Below are positions 1 to 10,920 of a stretch of 55,257 nucleotides of DNA, piece after piece. Location of the stretch: the NCBI RefSeq assembly GCF_018614075.1, contig NZ_JAGGOZ010000093.1, positions 1 to 55,257 on the forward strand, in the 5' to 3' direction. The position numbers and the translations under genes were made by a program. This stretch comes from Streptomyces sp. ISL-94. Its GTDB lineage: Bacteria > Actinomycetota > Actinomycetes > Streptomycetales > Streptomycetaceae. Under the pieces are notes generated by a model. That model did not search any database. It worked only from the letters and a program-made list of their open reading frames with translations, and was not told the origin of the DNA. The stretch's first letter is position 1. Each line of letters begins with the position of its first letter.

Positions 1-61
1 CACGAAAAAGGTAACGGGGGCTCTGCCCGGTCAGGCAGCGGCCTGGCGGCCGCCCCGGACT

Positions 62-219
62 CCGCGCCTCAAACGCCGGCGGGCTGGGGTGCGCTCCCGC
101 CGGTCCCGGCAGCGGCCTACGCCGGCGGGCTGGGGTGGGGCCTGCCCGGATCCGGCAGCGGCCTGCCGGCGGGGGCTGGGGTGGATCCGGCAGCGGCCTG
201 CGCCGGCGGGCTGGGGTGG
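62..219. repeat. GC-rich intergenic repeat block
   Basis: One copy of a dispersed element (core CCTCAAACGCCGGCGGGCTGG, positions 68-88) is followed by three near-identical units of about 33 bp at 106-138, 152-184 and 187-219. Each unit starts CCGGCAGCGGCCT and ends GGGCTGGGGTGG. Related copies occur at about 10,445-10,678 and inside the phosphatase gene at 23,106-23,480. The stretch from 1 to 385 holds no convincing gene: open frames there exist only because the sequence is GC-rich, and the only other element is the start region of the secreted-protein gene. Confidence 0.75.
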
Positions 220-385
220 GCTCTGCCGGGCTTCGCGGGGTCGCCCGGGGCGGCTCCGGTTGGCGTGGCTGGGCCGTTCGGGCGAGGAGGGATCGATTCG
301 GCGCACGTCGGGCGGTGACCTGGTTCCGGGCCGGCGGAAAGGTGGCTCCTGCACGTTGTTGTCCGTCGTGAAGGGAACCCCCGCC

Positions 386-736
386 ATGCATCTTCGCCGC
401 GCCACCGTCGCCGCCTTCGGGGCGCTGACGCTCCTCCTGACCGTTCCGACGTCCGCCTCGGCCGCGACGGGCGAGTTCCGCTACACGTACAGCGGCCTGG
501 ACGGAAGCCCCCAGGTGGCGGTTCTGACGGACCCGCCCAGCGAGGAGTGCATCACGCTCCCCGAGGTGGCCGACCCGGACTCGAGCTCCCCGGCGCACTC
601 ACCGCGCAACCGGACCGACGCGACGGCGACGGTGTTCACCGAACCGGACTGCGAGGGCGACTACTTCACGCTGAGGCCGCGCACCGGCTACGGCTCGGCG
701 CGGTTGGCGCTGCGGTCGGTGGTCTTCAGCCGCTGA
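386..736 (+). CDS. small secreted protein of unknown function
   Basis: This encodes 116 residues. Residues 1-29 form a Sec signal peptide: basic MHLRR, a hydrophobic stretch and an A-x-A type cleavage region near TSASAA. The mature part is about 88 residues with two cysteines (EECITL and PDCEGDYF) that could form a disulfide. It is rich in beta-prone and aromatic residues, loosely like small beta/gamma-crystallin-type secreted proteins, but I do not recognise a family. The ATG at 386 was chosen because AAGGGAA lies a short distance upstream and the signal peptide starts exactly there; the frame is open further upstream only through repeat DNA. Function unknown. Confidence 0.75.
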   Translation: MHLRRATVAAFGALTLLLTVPTSASAATGEFRYTYSGLDGSPQVAVLTDPPSEECITLPEVADPDSSSPAHSPRNRTDATATVFTEPDCEGDYFTLRPRTGYGSARLALRSVVFSR

Positions 737-821
737 CCCGACGGACAGGCCCCGGCGGGGACGGTGGACGCCGGGCCGCCGTCCCCTCCGAGCCCCGAGT
801 CCCGGACGCGGAGGGTGTCCC

Positions 822-1529
822 TCAGGACACCGGGACCATCGCGTGAACGGCGGCCGCCTCGATCAGGGACGCCATGACGCGGGTGTCCTTGTCGCGTTCG
901 GGGTGCCACTGGACGCCCAGTACCCAGCCGGCCGGGTCGGGCAGTTCGATGGCCTCCACCGTGCCGTCGAGGGCGTGGGCCGAGGCGATCAGGCCGCGGC
1001 CCAGGCGGTCGACGGCCTGGTGGTGGTAGGTCGGGACGTCCGCCTCCTCCGGGACCAGCGCCGCGTACCGGGTGCCCGGGACCGGGCGGACCGGGTGCCA
1101 GGAGGTGGCGCCCGGCGTGTCGAAGTGACCGTCGATGTGCTGGATCAGCGTGCCGCCCAGGGCCACGTTCAGCGCCTGCATGCCCCGGCAGATGCCCAGC
1201 ACCGGCATGGAGGAGTCGAGGGCCGCCGCGATCAGGGCCAGCTCCCACTCGTCGCGGACCGTCGCCGGGGCGCCGGTACGGGAGTCGCGCGCGGCGCCGT
1301 ACCGGACCGGGTCCACGTCCGGGCCGCCCGCGACGACCAGACCGTCCACCCGGCTCAGCACCTCCGCCGCCGCCCCGGGCTCGTCCGGGGGCAGCAGGAC
1401 GGCCGCGCCGCCCGCCGCCTGGACGAGTTCGTAGTACCCGGCGGGCACGAGGGACGTGGGCAGGTCCCATACCCCGTAGCGGGTGGATTCCTCCACGTAG
1501 GTGCTGATGCCGATGAGCGGCCTGGGCAC
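822..1529 (-). CDS. gamma-glutamyl-gamma-aminobutyrate hydrolase family protein (class I amidotransferase, peptidase C26, PuuD-like)
   Basis: A 235-residue protein that should hydrolyse gamma-glutamyl amides. The nucleophile elbow reads VLGICRGMQALN, and the His/Glu of the triad are in VLGVQWHPE near the C-terminus, so the Cys-His-Glu triad is complete. In the polyamine-type gamma-glutamylation pathway this enzyme releases glutamate at the end. Here it sits 54 bp downstream of the permease gene on the same strand and belongs to the cluster with the GS-like ligase at 4,023 and the aldehyde dehydrogenase at 5,487. The exact substrate cannot be read from sequence. Confidence 0.9.
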   Translation of the reverse strand: MPRPLIGISTYVEESTRYGVWDLPTSLVPAGYYELVQAAGGAAVLLPPDEPGAAAEVLSRVDGLVVAGGPDVDPVRYGAARDSRTGAPATVRDEWELALIAAALDSSMPVLGICRGMQALNVALGGTLIQHIDGHFDTPGATSWHPVRPVPGTRYAALVPEEADVPTYHHQAVDRLGRGLIASAHALDGTVEAIELPDPAGWVLGVQWHPERDKDTRVMASLIEAAAVHAMVPVS

Positions 1530-1583
1530 GTTCTTACCTCCGAAGGGCGGTCAGGAGCGGTCAGGGGAGATCGGTTCAGCGTT

Positions 1584-3077
<1,494 letters not shown>

Positions 3078-3096
3078 CGTGCGCTCCTGCCTCGGG

Positions 3097-3120
3097 GCAA
3101 TGGTTGTGGGGCGTACCTTT
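3097..3120. promoter_or_regulatory. candidate operator or promoter element of the permease gene
   Basis: The sequence matches GCAATGGTT-N-TG-N5-TACCTT, 17 identical positions out of 24 with 3,967-3,990. It lies 20 bp before the permease start, as the other copy lies about 21 bp before the regulator start. I infer a binding site of the FadR-type regulator at 3,199-3,945; a shared core promoter is the alternative. Confidence 0.5.
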
Positions 3121-3198
3121 GCCGCAATGGAGTGGAGTGCGCAAGACCCCCGCGTTAAACAGGCGTTACGAAAACCTCCCCAGGCCTCCCCGTCGCGC

Positions 3199-3945
3199 TC
3201 AGGCCAGAAACCCCCGCAGCAGCGCCGCCGTGCCGCAGCAGTGCTCGCGCATGGTCTCGCGCGCCCCGGCCGCGTCCCCCTCCAGGACGGACTCCACCAG
3301 GGCGGTGTGCTGCTGCTGGGAGTGCTCCAGGTTGCGCACCAGCAGCGGGATGCAGTCGAGCAGGTCGTTGACCGTGGCCCGGACGGCCGCGTACTGGGCC
3401 GTCAGGGTGGCGGAGCCGGCCAGTTCGCACAGCGTCAGGTGGAAGAGGGTGTCCTGGCGGCGGTAGTCGGCCAGCGGGGCGTCGTGGGTGGCGGCCAGCG
3501 CCCCGAGCAGCCGTTCGGCGTCCTCGTCGGTCAGCCCCTGGGAGGCGCACAGCCCGGCCGCCCCCACCTCCAGGACCTCGCGGAACCGCAGGGCGTCCTC
3601 GATGTCCACCCCCGCGACCCGCCGGCGCAGCTCCTGCTCGGCGCCGTCCGCGGGCGTGTCGGGCCGGGGCAGGACGAACGTTCCGCCGTACCGCCCGCGC
3701 CGGGCCTCCACCAGCCCCTGGTCCTGGAGCACCTTCAGCACCTCGCGCAGCGTGACCCGGCTGATGCCCATCCGCTCGGCCAGCTCGCGCTCGGGCGGAA
3801 GCCGTTCGCCGCCCGGCACCAGACCCAGCCGGACCACCTGGAGGATCTGCTCCAGCGCCTCCTCGAAACCGTTGCCCGCCCGCACTTGCCGCAGCACGGG
3901 ATTCAGCCGCGCCATCGCGTCGCCCTCGCTCGCCGTGTCGGTCAT
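3199..3945 (-). CDS. FadR-subfamily GntR transcriptional regulator
   Basis: About 248 residues. The N-terminal winged helix contains LPPERELAERMGISRVTLREVLKVL, read here in short as PPERELAERMGISRVTLRE; the rest is an all-helical FCD-type effector domain with DIEDALRFREVLE and LFHLTLCELAGS. The ATG at 3,945 was preferred over an upstream TTG at 3,966 because a strong GGAAGGGGAGGGG ribosome site lies just before it. The gene is divergent from the GS-like gene and upstream of the permease, so it most likely controls both through the shared motif. The ligand is unknown; an amine or its gamma-glutamyl derivative is plausible. Confidence 0.88.
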   Translation of the reverse strand: MTDTASEGDAMARLNPVLRQVRAGNGFEEALEQILQVVRLGLVPGGERLPPERELAERMGISRVTLREVLKVLQDQGLVEARRGRYGGTFVLPRPDTPADGAEQELRRRVAGVDIEDALRFREVLEVGAAGLCASQGLTDEDAERLLGALAATHDAPLADYRRQDTLFHLTLCELAGSATLTAQYAAVRATVNDLLDCIPLLVRNLEHSQQQHTALVESVLEGDAAGARETMREHCCGTAALLRGFLA

Positions 3946-3966
3946 CTCGGCCCCTCCCCTTCCCAA

Positions 3967-3990
3967 GCAATGGTTCTGTTCAATACCTTA
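3967..3990. promoter_or_regulatory. candidate operator in the regulator/GS divergent promoter
   Basis: This is the second copy of the 24-bp motif (GCAATGGTT followed by CTGTTCAATACCTTA). It lies in the 77-bp gap between the divergent FadR-type regulator (starts 3,945) and the GS-like gene (starts 4,023), so occupancy could affect both. Confidence 0.5.
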
Positions 3991-4022
3991 GGCCTCCTCG
4001 GCTCACCGAAGGAGAGATCCCC

Positions 4023-5387
4023 GTGGTAGACCGCAAGCCGCCGCTCGCGACCGAGGAGCTCCGCTCCCTCGTCGCCAGCGGTGAGATCGACACAGTCGTC
4101 CTGGCCTTCCCCGACATGCAGGGGCGCCTCCAGGGCAAGCGGTTCGCCGCACAGTTCTTCCTCGACGAGGTCCTCGCGCACGGCACCGAGGGCTGCAACT
4201 ACCTGCTCGCCGTCGACACCGACATGAACACCGTCGACGGATACGAGATGTCCTCCTGGGACCGGGGCTACGGCGACTTCGCCATGCACCCCGACCCTGC
4301 CACCCTGCGCCGCATCCCCTGGAACCCCGGCAGCGCCTTCCTCCTCGCCGACCTCGCCTGGAACGACGGCTCGCCCGTCGTCGCCGCGCCCCGGCAGATC
4401 CTGCGCCGCCAGCTGGAGCGCCTCGCCGAGCACGGGTACACCGCGATGGTCGGCACCGAGCTGGAGTTCATGGTCTTCCAGGACACCTACGAGCAGGCCT
4501 GGAACGCCAACTACCGCGGCCTGACCCCGGCCAACCAGTACAACATCGACTACTCCGTCCTCGGGACCGGCCGCATCGAGCCCCTGCTGCGCCGCATCCG
4601 CAACGAGATGCAGGCCGCGGGGCTGATCGTCGAGTCGGCGAAGGGCGAGTGCAACCTCGGCCAGCACGAGATCGCCTTCCGCTACGACGAGGCGCTGACC
4701 ACCTGCGACCAGCACGCCGTCTACAAGACCGGGGCGAAGGAGATCGCCGCCCAGGAGGGTGTCTCGCTCACCTTCATGGCCAAGTACGACGAGCGCGAGG
4801 GCAACTCCTGCCACATCCACCTCTCGCTCAACGACGCCGACGGACGCAACGCGATGGCCGGGGACGGGCCAGGCGGAATGTCACCGGTGATGCGGCACTT
4901 CCTGGCCGGTCAGCTGGCCGCGCTGCGCGACTTCTCCCTTCTCTACGCCCCCAACATCAATTCGTACAAGCGTTTCCGGCCGGGATCCTTCGCGCCGACC
5001 GCCGTCGCCTGGGGCGTGGACAACCGGACCTGCGCGCTCCGCGTGGTCGGCCACGGCCGCTCCATGCGCTTCGAGAACCGCCTCCCCGGCGGCGACGTCA
5101 ACCCCCACCTCGCCGTCGCCGGCCTGGTCGCGGCCGGGCTCTACGGCATCGAGAACCGCCTGGAACTGCCCGAGGCCTGCGCCGGCAACGCGTACACCGG
5201 CGACTACGCCCACGTCCCCGCCACCCTGCGCGAGGCCGCCGAGCTCTGGGAGAACAGCGAGATCGCCAAGGCCGCCTTCGGCCCCGAGGTGGTCGCCCAC
5301 TACCGCAACATGGCCCGCGTCGAGCTGGACGCGTACGACTCCGCGGTGACGGACTGGGAGCTGCGCCGCTCCTTCGAACGCCTGTAA
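4023..5387 (+). CDS. glutamine synthetase-like gamma-glutamyl-amine ligase
   Basis: A 454-residue GS-fold ligase. Visible motifs are GTELEFMVF (metal-binding glutamates), GNSCHIHLSL (the His-containing ATP/metal loop), NSYKRFRPGSFAPTAVAW and RFENRLPGGDVNPHLA. The N-terminus is shorter than in housekeeping GlnA, and the canonical tyrosine adenylylation segment is not evident. Context (amine permease, gamma-glutamyl hydrolase, aldehyde dehydrogenase, SDR) argues for an amine rather than ammonia as substrate, as for the streptomycete GlnA3/GlnA4-type enzymes acting on polyamines or ethanolamine. The GTG start follows AAGGAGAG. Choosing between GlnA3- and GlnA4-like needs a phylogeny. Confidence 0.9.
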   Translation: MVDRKPPLATEELRSLVASGEIDTVVLAFPDMQGRLQGKRFAAQFFLDEVLAHGTEGCNYLLAVDTDMNTVDGYEMSSWDRGYGDFAMHPDPATLRRIPWNPGSAFLLADLAWNDGSPVVAAPRQILRRQLERLAEHGYTAMVGTELEFMVFQDTYEQAWNANYRGLTPANQYNIDYSVLGTGRIEPLLRRIRNEMQAAGLIVESAKGECNLGQHEIAFRYDEALTTCDQHAVYKTGAKEIAAQEGVSLTFMAKYDEREGNSCHIHLSLNDADGRNAMAGDGPGGMSPVMRHFLAGQLAALRDFSLLYAPNINSYKRFRPGSFAPTAVAWGVDNRTCALRVVGHGRSMRFENRLPGGDVNPHLAVAGLVAAGLYGIENRLELPEACAGNAYTGDYAHVPATLREAAELWENSEIAKAAFGPEVVAHYRNMARVELDAYDSAVTDWELRRSFERL

Positions 5388-5388
5388 C

Positions 5389-5469
5389 CCGACGGAACCG
5401 ACGGAACCGACGGAACCGACCGAACCGACCGCCCCGACCGAACCGACCGAACCGACCGAACCGACCGGA
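5389..5469. repeat. nine-unit 9-bp tandem repeat
   Basis: Exactly nine head-to-tail 9-bp units: CCGACGGAA three times, then CCGACCGAA, CCGACCGCC, CCGACCGAA three times and CCGACCGGA. The array begins two bases after the GS-like stop codon and ends just before the aldehyde dehydrogenase ribosome site, filling the whole spacer. It is untranslated. Confidence 0.9.
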
Positions 5470-5486
5470 AGTCTGTGAGGCACCAC

Positions 5487-6866
5487 GTGTCCGATGAGCT
5501 GGCCCCCCTCCCTCTAGAGGTGCTGAATCCGGCCACCGAGGAAACCGTCGCCATCGTCCCGGCCGCCACACGGGACGATGTCGACGCCGCAGTCGCCCGG
5601 GCCGCCGCGGCCCAGCGCGGCTGGGCCGCGGCCGCCCCCGCCGACCGGGCCCGGCTGCTGCGCCGCTTCGCCGCGGTCGTCGACGGCCACACCGAGGAAC
5701 TGGCCCAGCTGGAGGTCCGCGAGGCCGGCCACACCATCGGCAACGCCCGCTGGGAAGCCGGCAACGTACGCGACCTGCTCGAATTCGCCGCCGGGGGAGT
5801 GGAACGGCTCTCCGGCCGCCAGATCCCCGTCGCCGGCGGCATCGACGTCACCTTCCTCGAACCCCTCGGCGTCATCGGCGTGATCGCCCCCTGGAACTTC
5901 CCCATGCCGATCGCCGCCTGGGGCCTGGCCCCGGCCCTCGCCGCAGGCAACGCCGTCATCCTCAAGCCCGCCGAGACCACCCCCCTCACCGCGCTGCGCC
6001 TCGCCGAACTCGCCCTCGAAGCCGGGATCCCCGAGCACCTCTTCCAGGTGCTCCCCGGCCACGGCGCGGTCGCGGGAGACGCGCTCGTCGAGCACCCCGG
6101 CGTGGCCAAGATCGTCTTCACGGGCTCCACCCGCGTCGGCAAGCAGATCATGGCCAAGTGCGCCGACCGGGTGAAGCGCGTCACCCTCGAACTCGGCGGC
6201 AAGAGCCCCAACATCGTCTTCGCCGACGCCGACCTGGAAGCGGCCGCCGCCGCCGCGCCGATGGCCTTCCTCGACAACACCGGCCAGGACTGCTGCGCCC
6301 GCACCCGGATCCTCGTACAGCGCTCCGTCTACGACCGCTTCCTGGAGCTCGTCGCCCCCGCCATCGAATCCGTGGCCGTGGGCGACCCGCTCGACGAGAA
6401 CACCCAGATGGGCCCGCTCATCTCCCGGGCACAACTGGACCGCGTACGGTCGTACGTCACCGCCGACCTCACCGCCCTCCGCGGCAAGGCCCCCGAAGGA
6501 CCCGGCTTCTGGTACCCGCCGACCCTCGTCACCGACGTCGCCCCCACCGCGCCCGTCGCGGCCGAGGAGGTCTTCGGCCCCGTCGCCGTCGTCCTGCCCT
6601 TCGAGGACGAGGAGGACGCCGTACGCCTGGCCAACGCCACCGCATACGGCCTCTCCGGCTCCCTGTGGACCCGCGACATCGGCCGCGCCCTGCGCGTCTC
6701 GCGCGCCGTCGCCGCCGGCAACCTGTCCGTCAACTCCCACAGCAGCGTCCGCTACTGGACCCCCTTCGGCGGCTACAAGCAGTCCGGACTCGGCCGCGAG
6801 CTCGGACCCGACGCCCTCACCGCTTTCACCGAGACCAAGAACGTCTTCATCAGCACGGAGGCCTGA
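5487..6866 (+). CDS. aldehyde dehydrogenase
   Basis: A 459-residue NAD(P)+-dependent aldehyde dehydrogenase. VIAPWNFPMPIAAW is the cofactor-domain signature, FTGSTRVGKQIM the nucleotide loop, TLELGGKSPN carries the general-base glutamate and GQDCCARTRI the catalytic cysteine; the C-terminal FGGYKQSGLGRELG is typical. It should oxidise the aldehyde formed from the gamma-glutamylated amine. The GTG at 5,487 was preferred because TGAGG lies 6 bp upstream; an in-frame GTG at 5,475 is possible. It follows the GS-like gene across the 9-bp repeat array and is 5 bp from the SDR gene. Confidence 0.92.
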   Translation: MSDELAPLPLEVLNPATEETVAIVPAATRDDVDAAVARAAAAQRGWAAAAPADRARLLRRFAAVVDGHTEELAQLEVREAGHTIGNARWEAGNVRDLLEFAAGGVERLSGRQIPVAGGIDVTFLEPLGVIGVIAPWNFPMPIAAWGLAPALAAGNAVILKPAETTPLTALRLAELALEAGIPEHLFQVLPGHGAVAGDALVEHPGVAKIVFTGSTRVGKQIMAKCADRVKRVTLELGGKSPNIVFADADLEAAAAAAPMAFLDNTGQDCCARTRILVQRSVYDRFLELVAPAIESVAVGDPLDENTQMGPLISRAQLDRVRSYVTADLTALRGKAPEGPGFWYPPTLVTDVAPTAPVAAEEVFGPVAVVLPFEDEEDAVRLANATAYGLSGSLWTRDIGRALRVSRAVAAGNLSVNSHSSVRYWTPFGGYKQSGLGRELGPDALTAFTETKNVFISTEA

Positions 6867-6871
6867 ACCGC

Positions 6872-7666
6872 ATGTCGAACGAGAAGAACGAAGAGATCGT
6901 CTGCCGCCGCCTGGTCGGCCGCACCGCCGTCATCACCGGAGCCGGCAGCGGCATCGGCCTCGCCACCGCCCGCCGCCTCGCCTCCGAAGGCGCCAACGTG
7001 GTCTGCGGCGACATCGACGAGACGGCCGGCAAGGCCGCCGCGGAGGAGGTCGGCGGCACGTTCGTGAAGGTCGACGTCACCAGCCCGGAGGAGGTCGAGG
7101 CCCTCTTCAAGACCGCCTTCGACACCTACGGCTCCGTCGACATCGCCTTCAACAACGCCGGCATCTCGCCCCCGGACGACGACTCGATCCTCACCACCGG
7201 GCTGGAGGCCTGGAAGCGGGTCCAGGACGTCAACCTCACCTCTGTCTACCTCTGCTGCAAGGCCGCGCTGCCCTACATGCAGCGCCAGGGCCGCGGCTCG
7301 ATCATCAACACCGCGTCCTTCGTCGCCATCATGGGCGCCGCCACCTCCCAGATCTCCTACACCGCCTCCAAGGGCGGCGTCCTCGCCATGTCCCGCGAAC
7401 TCGGCGTCCAGTTCGCCCGCGAGGGCATCCGCGTCAACGCGCTCTGCCCGGGGCCCGTCAACACCCCGCTGCTCCAAGAGCTGTTCGCCAAGGACCCGGA
7501 GCGCGCCGCCCGCCGGCTCGTGCACATCCCGCTGGGCCGCTTCGCCGAGCCCACCGAGATCGCCGCCGCCGTCGCCTTCCTCGCCAGCGACGACTCCTCC
7601 TTCGTCAACGCCACCGACTTCCTCGTCGACGGCGGTATCTCCGGGGCGTACGTGACGCCCCTGTAG
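6872..7666 (+). CDS. short-chain dehydrogenase/reductase
   Basis: A 264-residue classical SDR. GAGSGIGLATARRL is the glycine-rich dinucleotide motif, NNAG the structural motif, and the catalytic Ser (NTASF) and YTASK (Tyr-x3-Lys) are all present. Its length and the C-terminal VDGGISGAYVTPL suggest an alcohol or 3-oxoacyl type reductase. It is the last gene of the GS-ALDH-SDR series and is followed by a strong hairpin terminator, so it probably interconverts an alcohol and aldehyde in the same amine catabolic route. The substrate is not deducible. Confidence 0.9.
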   Translation: MSNEKNEEIVCRRLVGRTAVITGAGSGIGLATARRLASEGANVVCGDIDETAGKAAAEEVGGTFVKVDVTSPEEVEALFKTAFDTYGSVDIAFNNAGISPPDDDSILTTGLEAWKRVQDVNLTSVYLCCKAALPYMQRQGRGSIINTASFVAIMGAATSQISYTASKGGVLAMSRELGVQFAREGIRVNALCPGPVNTPLLQELFAKDPERAARRLVHIPLGRFAEPTEIAAAVAFLASDDSSFVNATDFLVDGGISGAYVTPL

Positions 7667-7734
7667 CCGGCCGCGGCCGCCGCGCCGCCGGGCGCCGACG
7701 GGCACCGCAAGCGTTCATCCGGGCTCCACCCTCC

Positions 7735-7768
7735 CGACAGCCGGGCGTCGCACGACGCCCGGCTGTCG
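7735..7768 (+). terminator. hairpin terminator after the SDR gene
   Basis: A perfect inverted repeat with 16-bp arms and a 2-nt loop (CGACAGCCGGGCGTCG / CGACGCCCGGCTGTCG). There is no long U-tract, as usual for Streptomyces. It separates the amine cluster from the secreted phosphatase gene. Confidence 0.85.
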
Positions 7769-7816
7769 TGCTCTACCGTCCGCGACGATCGTCATCAGCA
7801 AGGAGCGTCCACCCCA

Positions 7817-9124
<1,308 letters not shown>

Positions 9125-9130
9125 TGCCGG

Positions 9131-9144
9131 CTTCCTAGAGGAAG
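9131..9144. terminator. short hairpin between convergent genes
   Basis: CTTCCT-AG-AGGAAG is a 6-bp-arm palindrome that includes the stop codon of the minus-strand PLP-enzyme gene. It may act as a weak bidirectional terminator; the arms are short. Confidence 0.35.
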
Positions 9145-10337
9145 GTGCGGCCCTCGCCCCGGTACGTCGGGGGCGAGGCCGTCACCCGGTCCCCCTCGAC
9201 GAGGTGCAACGTGTCGAAGCGCTCGCACAGTTCGCCCGCCTTGGCATGGCGGAACCAGACCCGGTCGCCGATCAGCAGGTCGTCGGCCGGGCTGCCGAGC
9301 AGCGGGGTCTGCACCTCGCCGGCGCCCTCCTGGGGGTCGTAGCGCAGCCCCTGCGGCAGGTACGGCACCGGAAACCGGTCGGCACCCGCCGCGCCCGAAG
9401 CCGGGTAGCCGCCGCCGAGCACGGTGACCACGCCCACGCCGGGCCGCCGGACCACGGGCTGGGCGAAGAGCGCGGCCGGACGCCCGCGGAAGGAGGTGTA
9501 GTTGTCGAACAGCCGGGGCACGTAGAGCCCGGACCCGGCGGCGATCTCCGTGACCGCGTCCTCGGCGGCCGTCTCCCCCACGCTCCCGGTGCCGCCGCCG
9601 TTGACGAACTCCAGGTCCGGCACCACCGCGCGCACGGCCCGCACCACCTCGGCCCGGCGCGCCGCCAGCTCCTTGCGGGCCGCGCTCTGCATGAGCCGGA
9701 TCACCCGCGACCGCACCGGCCGCCCGGCCAGTGCGTCCCCGACCCCGGCAACGTGGCCCTCGTACCCCATCAGCCCCACCACGCGGAATCCCGGCCGGGA
9801 ACCGACCGTCCGGGCCAGCTCGGCCAGCTGCCCGGGCTCCCGGAGGGGCGAGCGCCGTGCCCCGACGCGCACCCGCCCGCCCAACAGGTGCAGGGCGGTG
9901 TCCAGCTCCAGGCAGACCCGGATCTCCTGCGTGCCGCCGTCCCGGGACCGGTCGATGAGCTCCAGCTGGGCCGGGTCGTCCACCATGACGGTGACGGCGG
10001 CGGACAGCTTGGGATCGCCGGCGAGCTCGCCGAAACCGGCCCGGTCGGCGGAGGGATAGGCCAGCAGCACGTCCTCGAACCCGGAGCGGGCCAGCCACAG
10101 CGACTCGGCGAGGGTGTACGACATGATCCCGGCGAAACCGGGCCGGGCGAGGACCCGTTCGAGGAGCACGCGGCACCGTACGGACTTGCTGGCCACCCGG
10201 ATCGGCTTGCCGCCGGCGCGCCGCACGAGGTCGTCGGCGTTGGCGTCGAACGCGTCGAGATCCACGAGGGCCAGCGGCGCGTCCAGGTGCGCGGTCGCCC
10301 GGTCGTACCGGGCGCGGTCGGCGGCGGGGGAGTTCAT
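9135..10337 (-). CDS. PLP-dependent D-amino-acid aldolase/deaminase (alanine-racemase-like fold III)
   Basis: About 400 residues. The N-terminal alanine-racemase-like barrel has the PLP lysine in IRVASKSVRC, then GFAGIMSYTLAE. The C-terminal part has GDRVWFRHAKAGELCERF, the metal/substrate-binding half seen in D-threonine aldolase and D-serine dehydratase relatives. ATG 10,337 was chosen because LALVDLDAFDAN, the usual fold start, follows soon after; the upstream reading (GRRTRPGQRW) looks like non-coding GC-rich DNA. The substrate (D-Thr, D-Ser or another beta-hydroxy D-amino acid) is unresolved. Confidence 0.85.
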   Translation of the reverse strand: MNSPAADRARYDRATAHLDAPLALVDLDAFDANADDLVRRAGGKPIRVASKSVRCRVLLERVLARPGFAGIMSYTLAESLWLARSGFEDVLLAYPSADRAGFGELAGDPKLSAAVTVMVDDPAQLELIDRSRDGGTQEIRVCLELDTALHLLGGRVRVGARRSPLREPGQLAELARTVGSRPGFRVVGLMGYEGHVAGVGDALAGRPVRSRVIRLMQSAARKELAARRAEVVRAVRAVVPDLEFVNGGGTGSVGETAAEDAVTEIAAGSGLYVPRLFDNYTSFRGRPAALFAQPVVRRPGVGVVTVLGGGYPASGAAGADRFPVPYLPQGLRYDPQEGAGEVQTPLLGSPADDLLIGDRVWFRHAKAGELCERFDTLHLVEGDRVTASPPTYRGEGRTFL

Positions 10338-10439
10338 GGCGGGAGCTTGCCAGACCGCTCTACCGATGGGTAGGGGTCCGGGCCGCGGCCACCGCTGCCC
10401 GGGCCGGGTCCGGCGGCCCTGCGGCACGGGGCTCCGCCC

Positions 10440-10678
10440 CGGACCCCGCGCCTCAATCGCCGGCGGGGCTGGATGTGCCCGGCGGGGCTGGGTGGGTGCG
10501 GCTCAGTTGCCAGTGGGGCTCAGAGATTCGGGGCTCTGCCCCGGACCCCGCTCCTCAAACGCCGGAGGGGCTGGGTGTGCCTGGCGGGCTGGGTGGGTGC
10601 GGTTCGAAGACCGGCGTACGCCTGGGGGCTGGGTTGCCCGGAGGGCAATTTCAGCCCCGCCGGCGTTTGAGGCGCGGG
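10440..10678. repeat. dispersed intergenic repeats, direct and inverted copies
   Basis: Copies of the CGCCTCAA(A/T)CGCCGGCGGGGCTGG family occur at about 10,447-10,471 and 10,551-10,573 (direct) and 10,652-10,678 (inverted, GCCGGCGTTTGAGGCGCGG). The opposed copies could fold into a long hairpin. The gap 10,338-10,920 otherwise holds only the 57-bp tandem array and a short promoter-like stretch; I see no gene. Confidence 0.7.
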
Positions 10679-10700
10679 GTTCCGGGGCGGAGCCCCGGGG

Positions 10701-10835
10701 CGGCCGGTAGGCCGTTGCCGTGGGGTGGGCGGTCGGCCGGTACGGGGGAGCTCCGGGCGGCCGGTGGGCCGTTGCCGTGGGGTGGGCGGTCGGCCGGTAC
10801 GGGGGAGCTCCGGGCGGCCGGTGGGCCGTTGGAGC
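10701..10835. repeat. 57-bp tandem repeat, about 2.3 copies
   Basis: Units beginning CGGCCGGT(A/G)GGCCGTTGCCG start at 10,701, 10,758 and 10,815, giving a period of 57 bp; the third copy is partial. The two full copies are nearly identical, so the duplication is probably recent. 57 is a multiple of three, which creates a long open frame that is unlikely to be a gene. Confidence 0.85.
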
Positions 10836-10920
10836 TGAGGCCGGCGGCCGGTCGGGGATGTGCGAGGACCCCGTAGAGTACGCGCAGGCAGCCGTACGGA
10901 ACGGGGGGCGGAGCCGCCGG

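Noticed and set aside
10720..10920. N-terminal extension of the membrane protein through the 57-bp repeats
   Set aside because: The extension is pure repeat translation (GRYGGAPGGRW units) without a ribosome site; the start at 10,921 is followed by the Pro-run and transmembrane helix.
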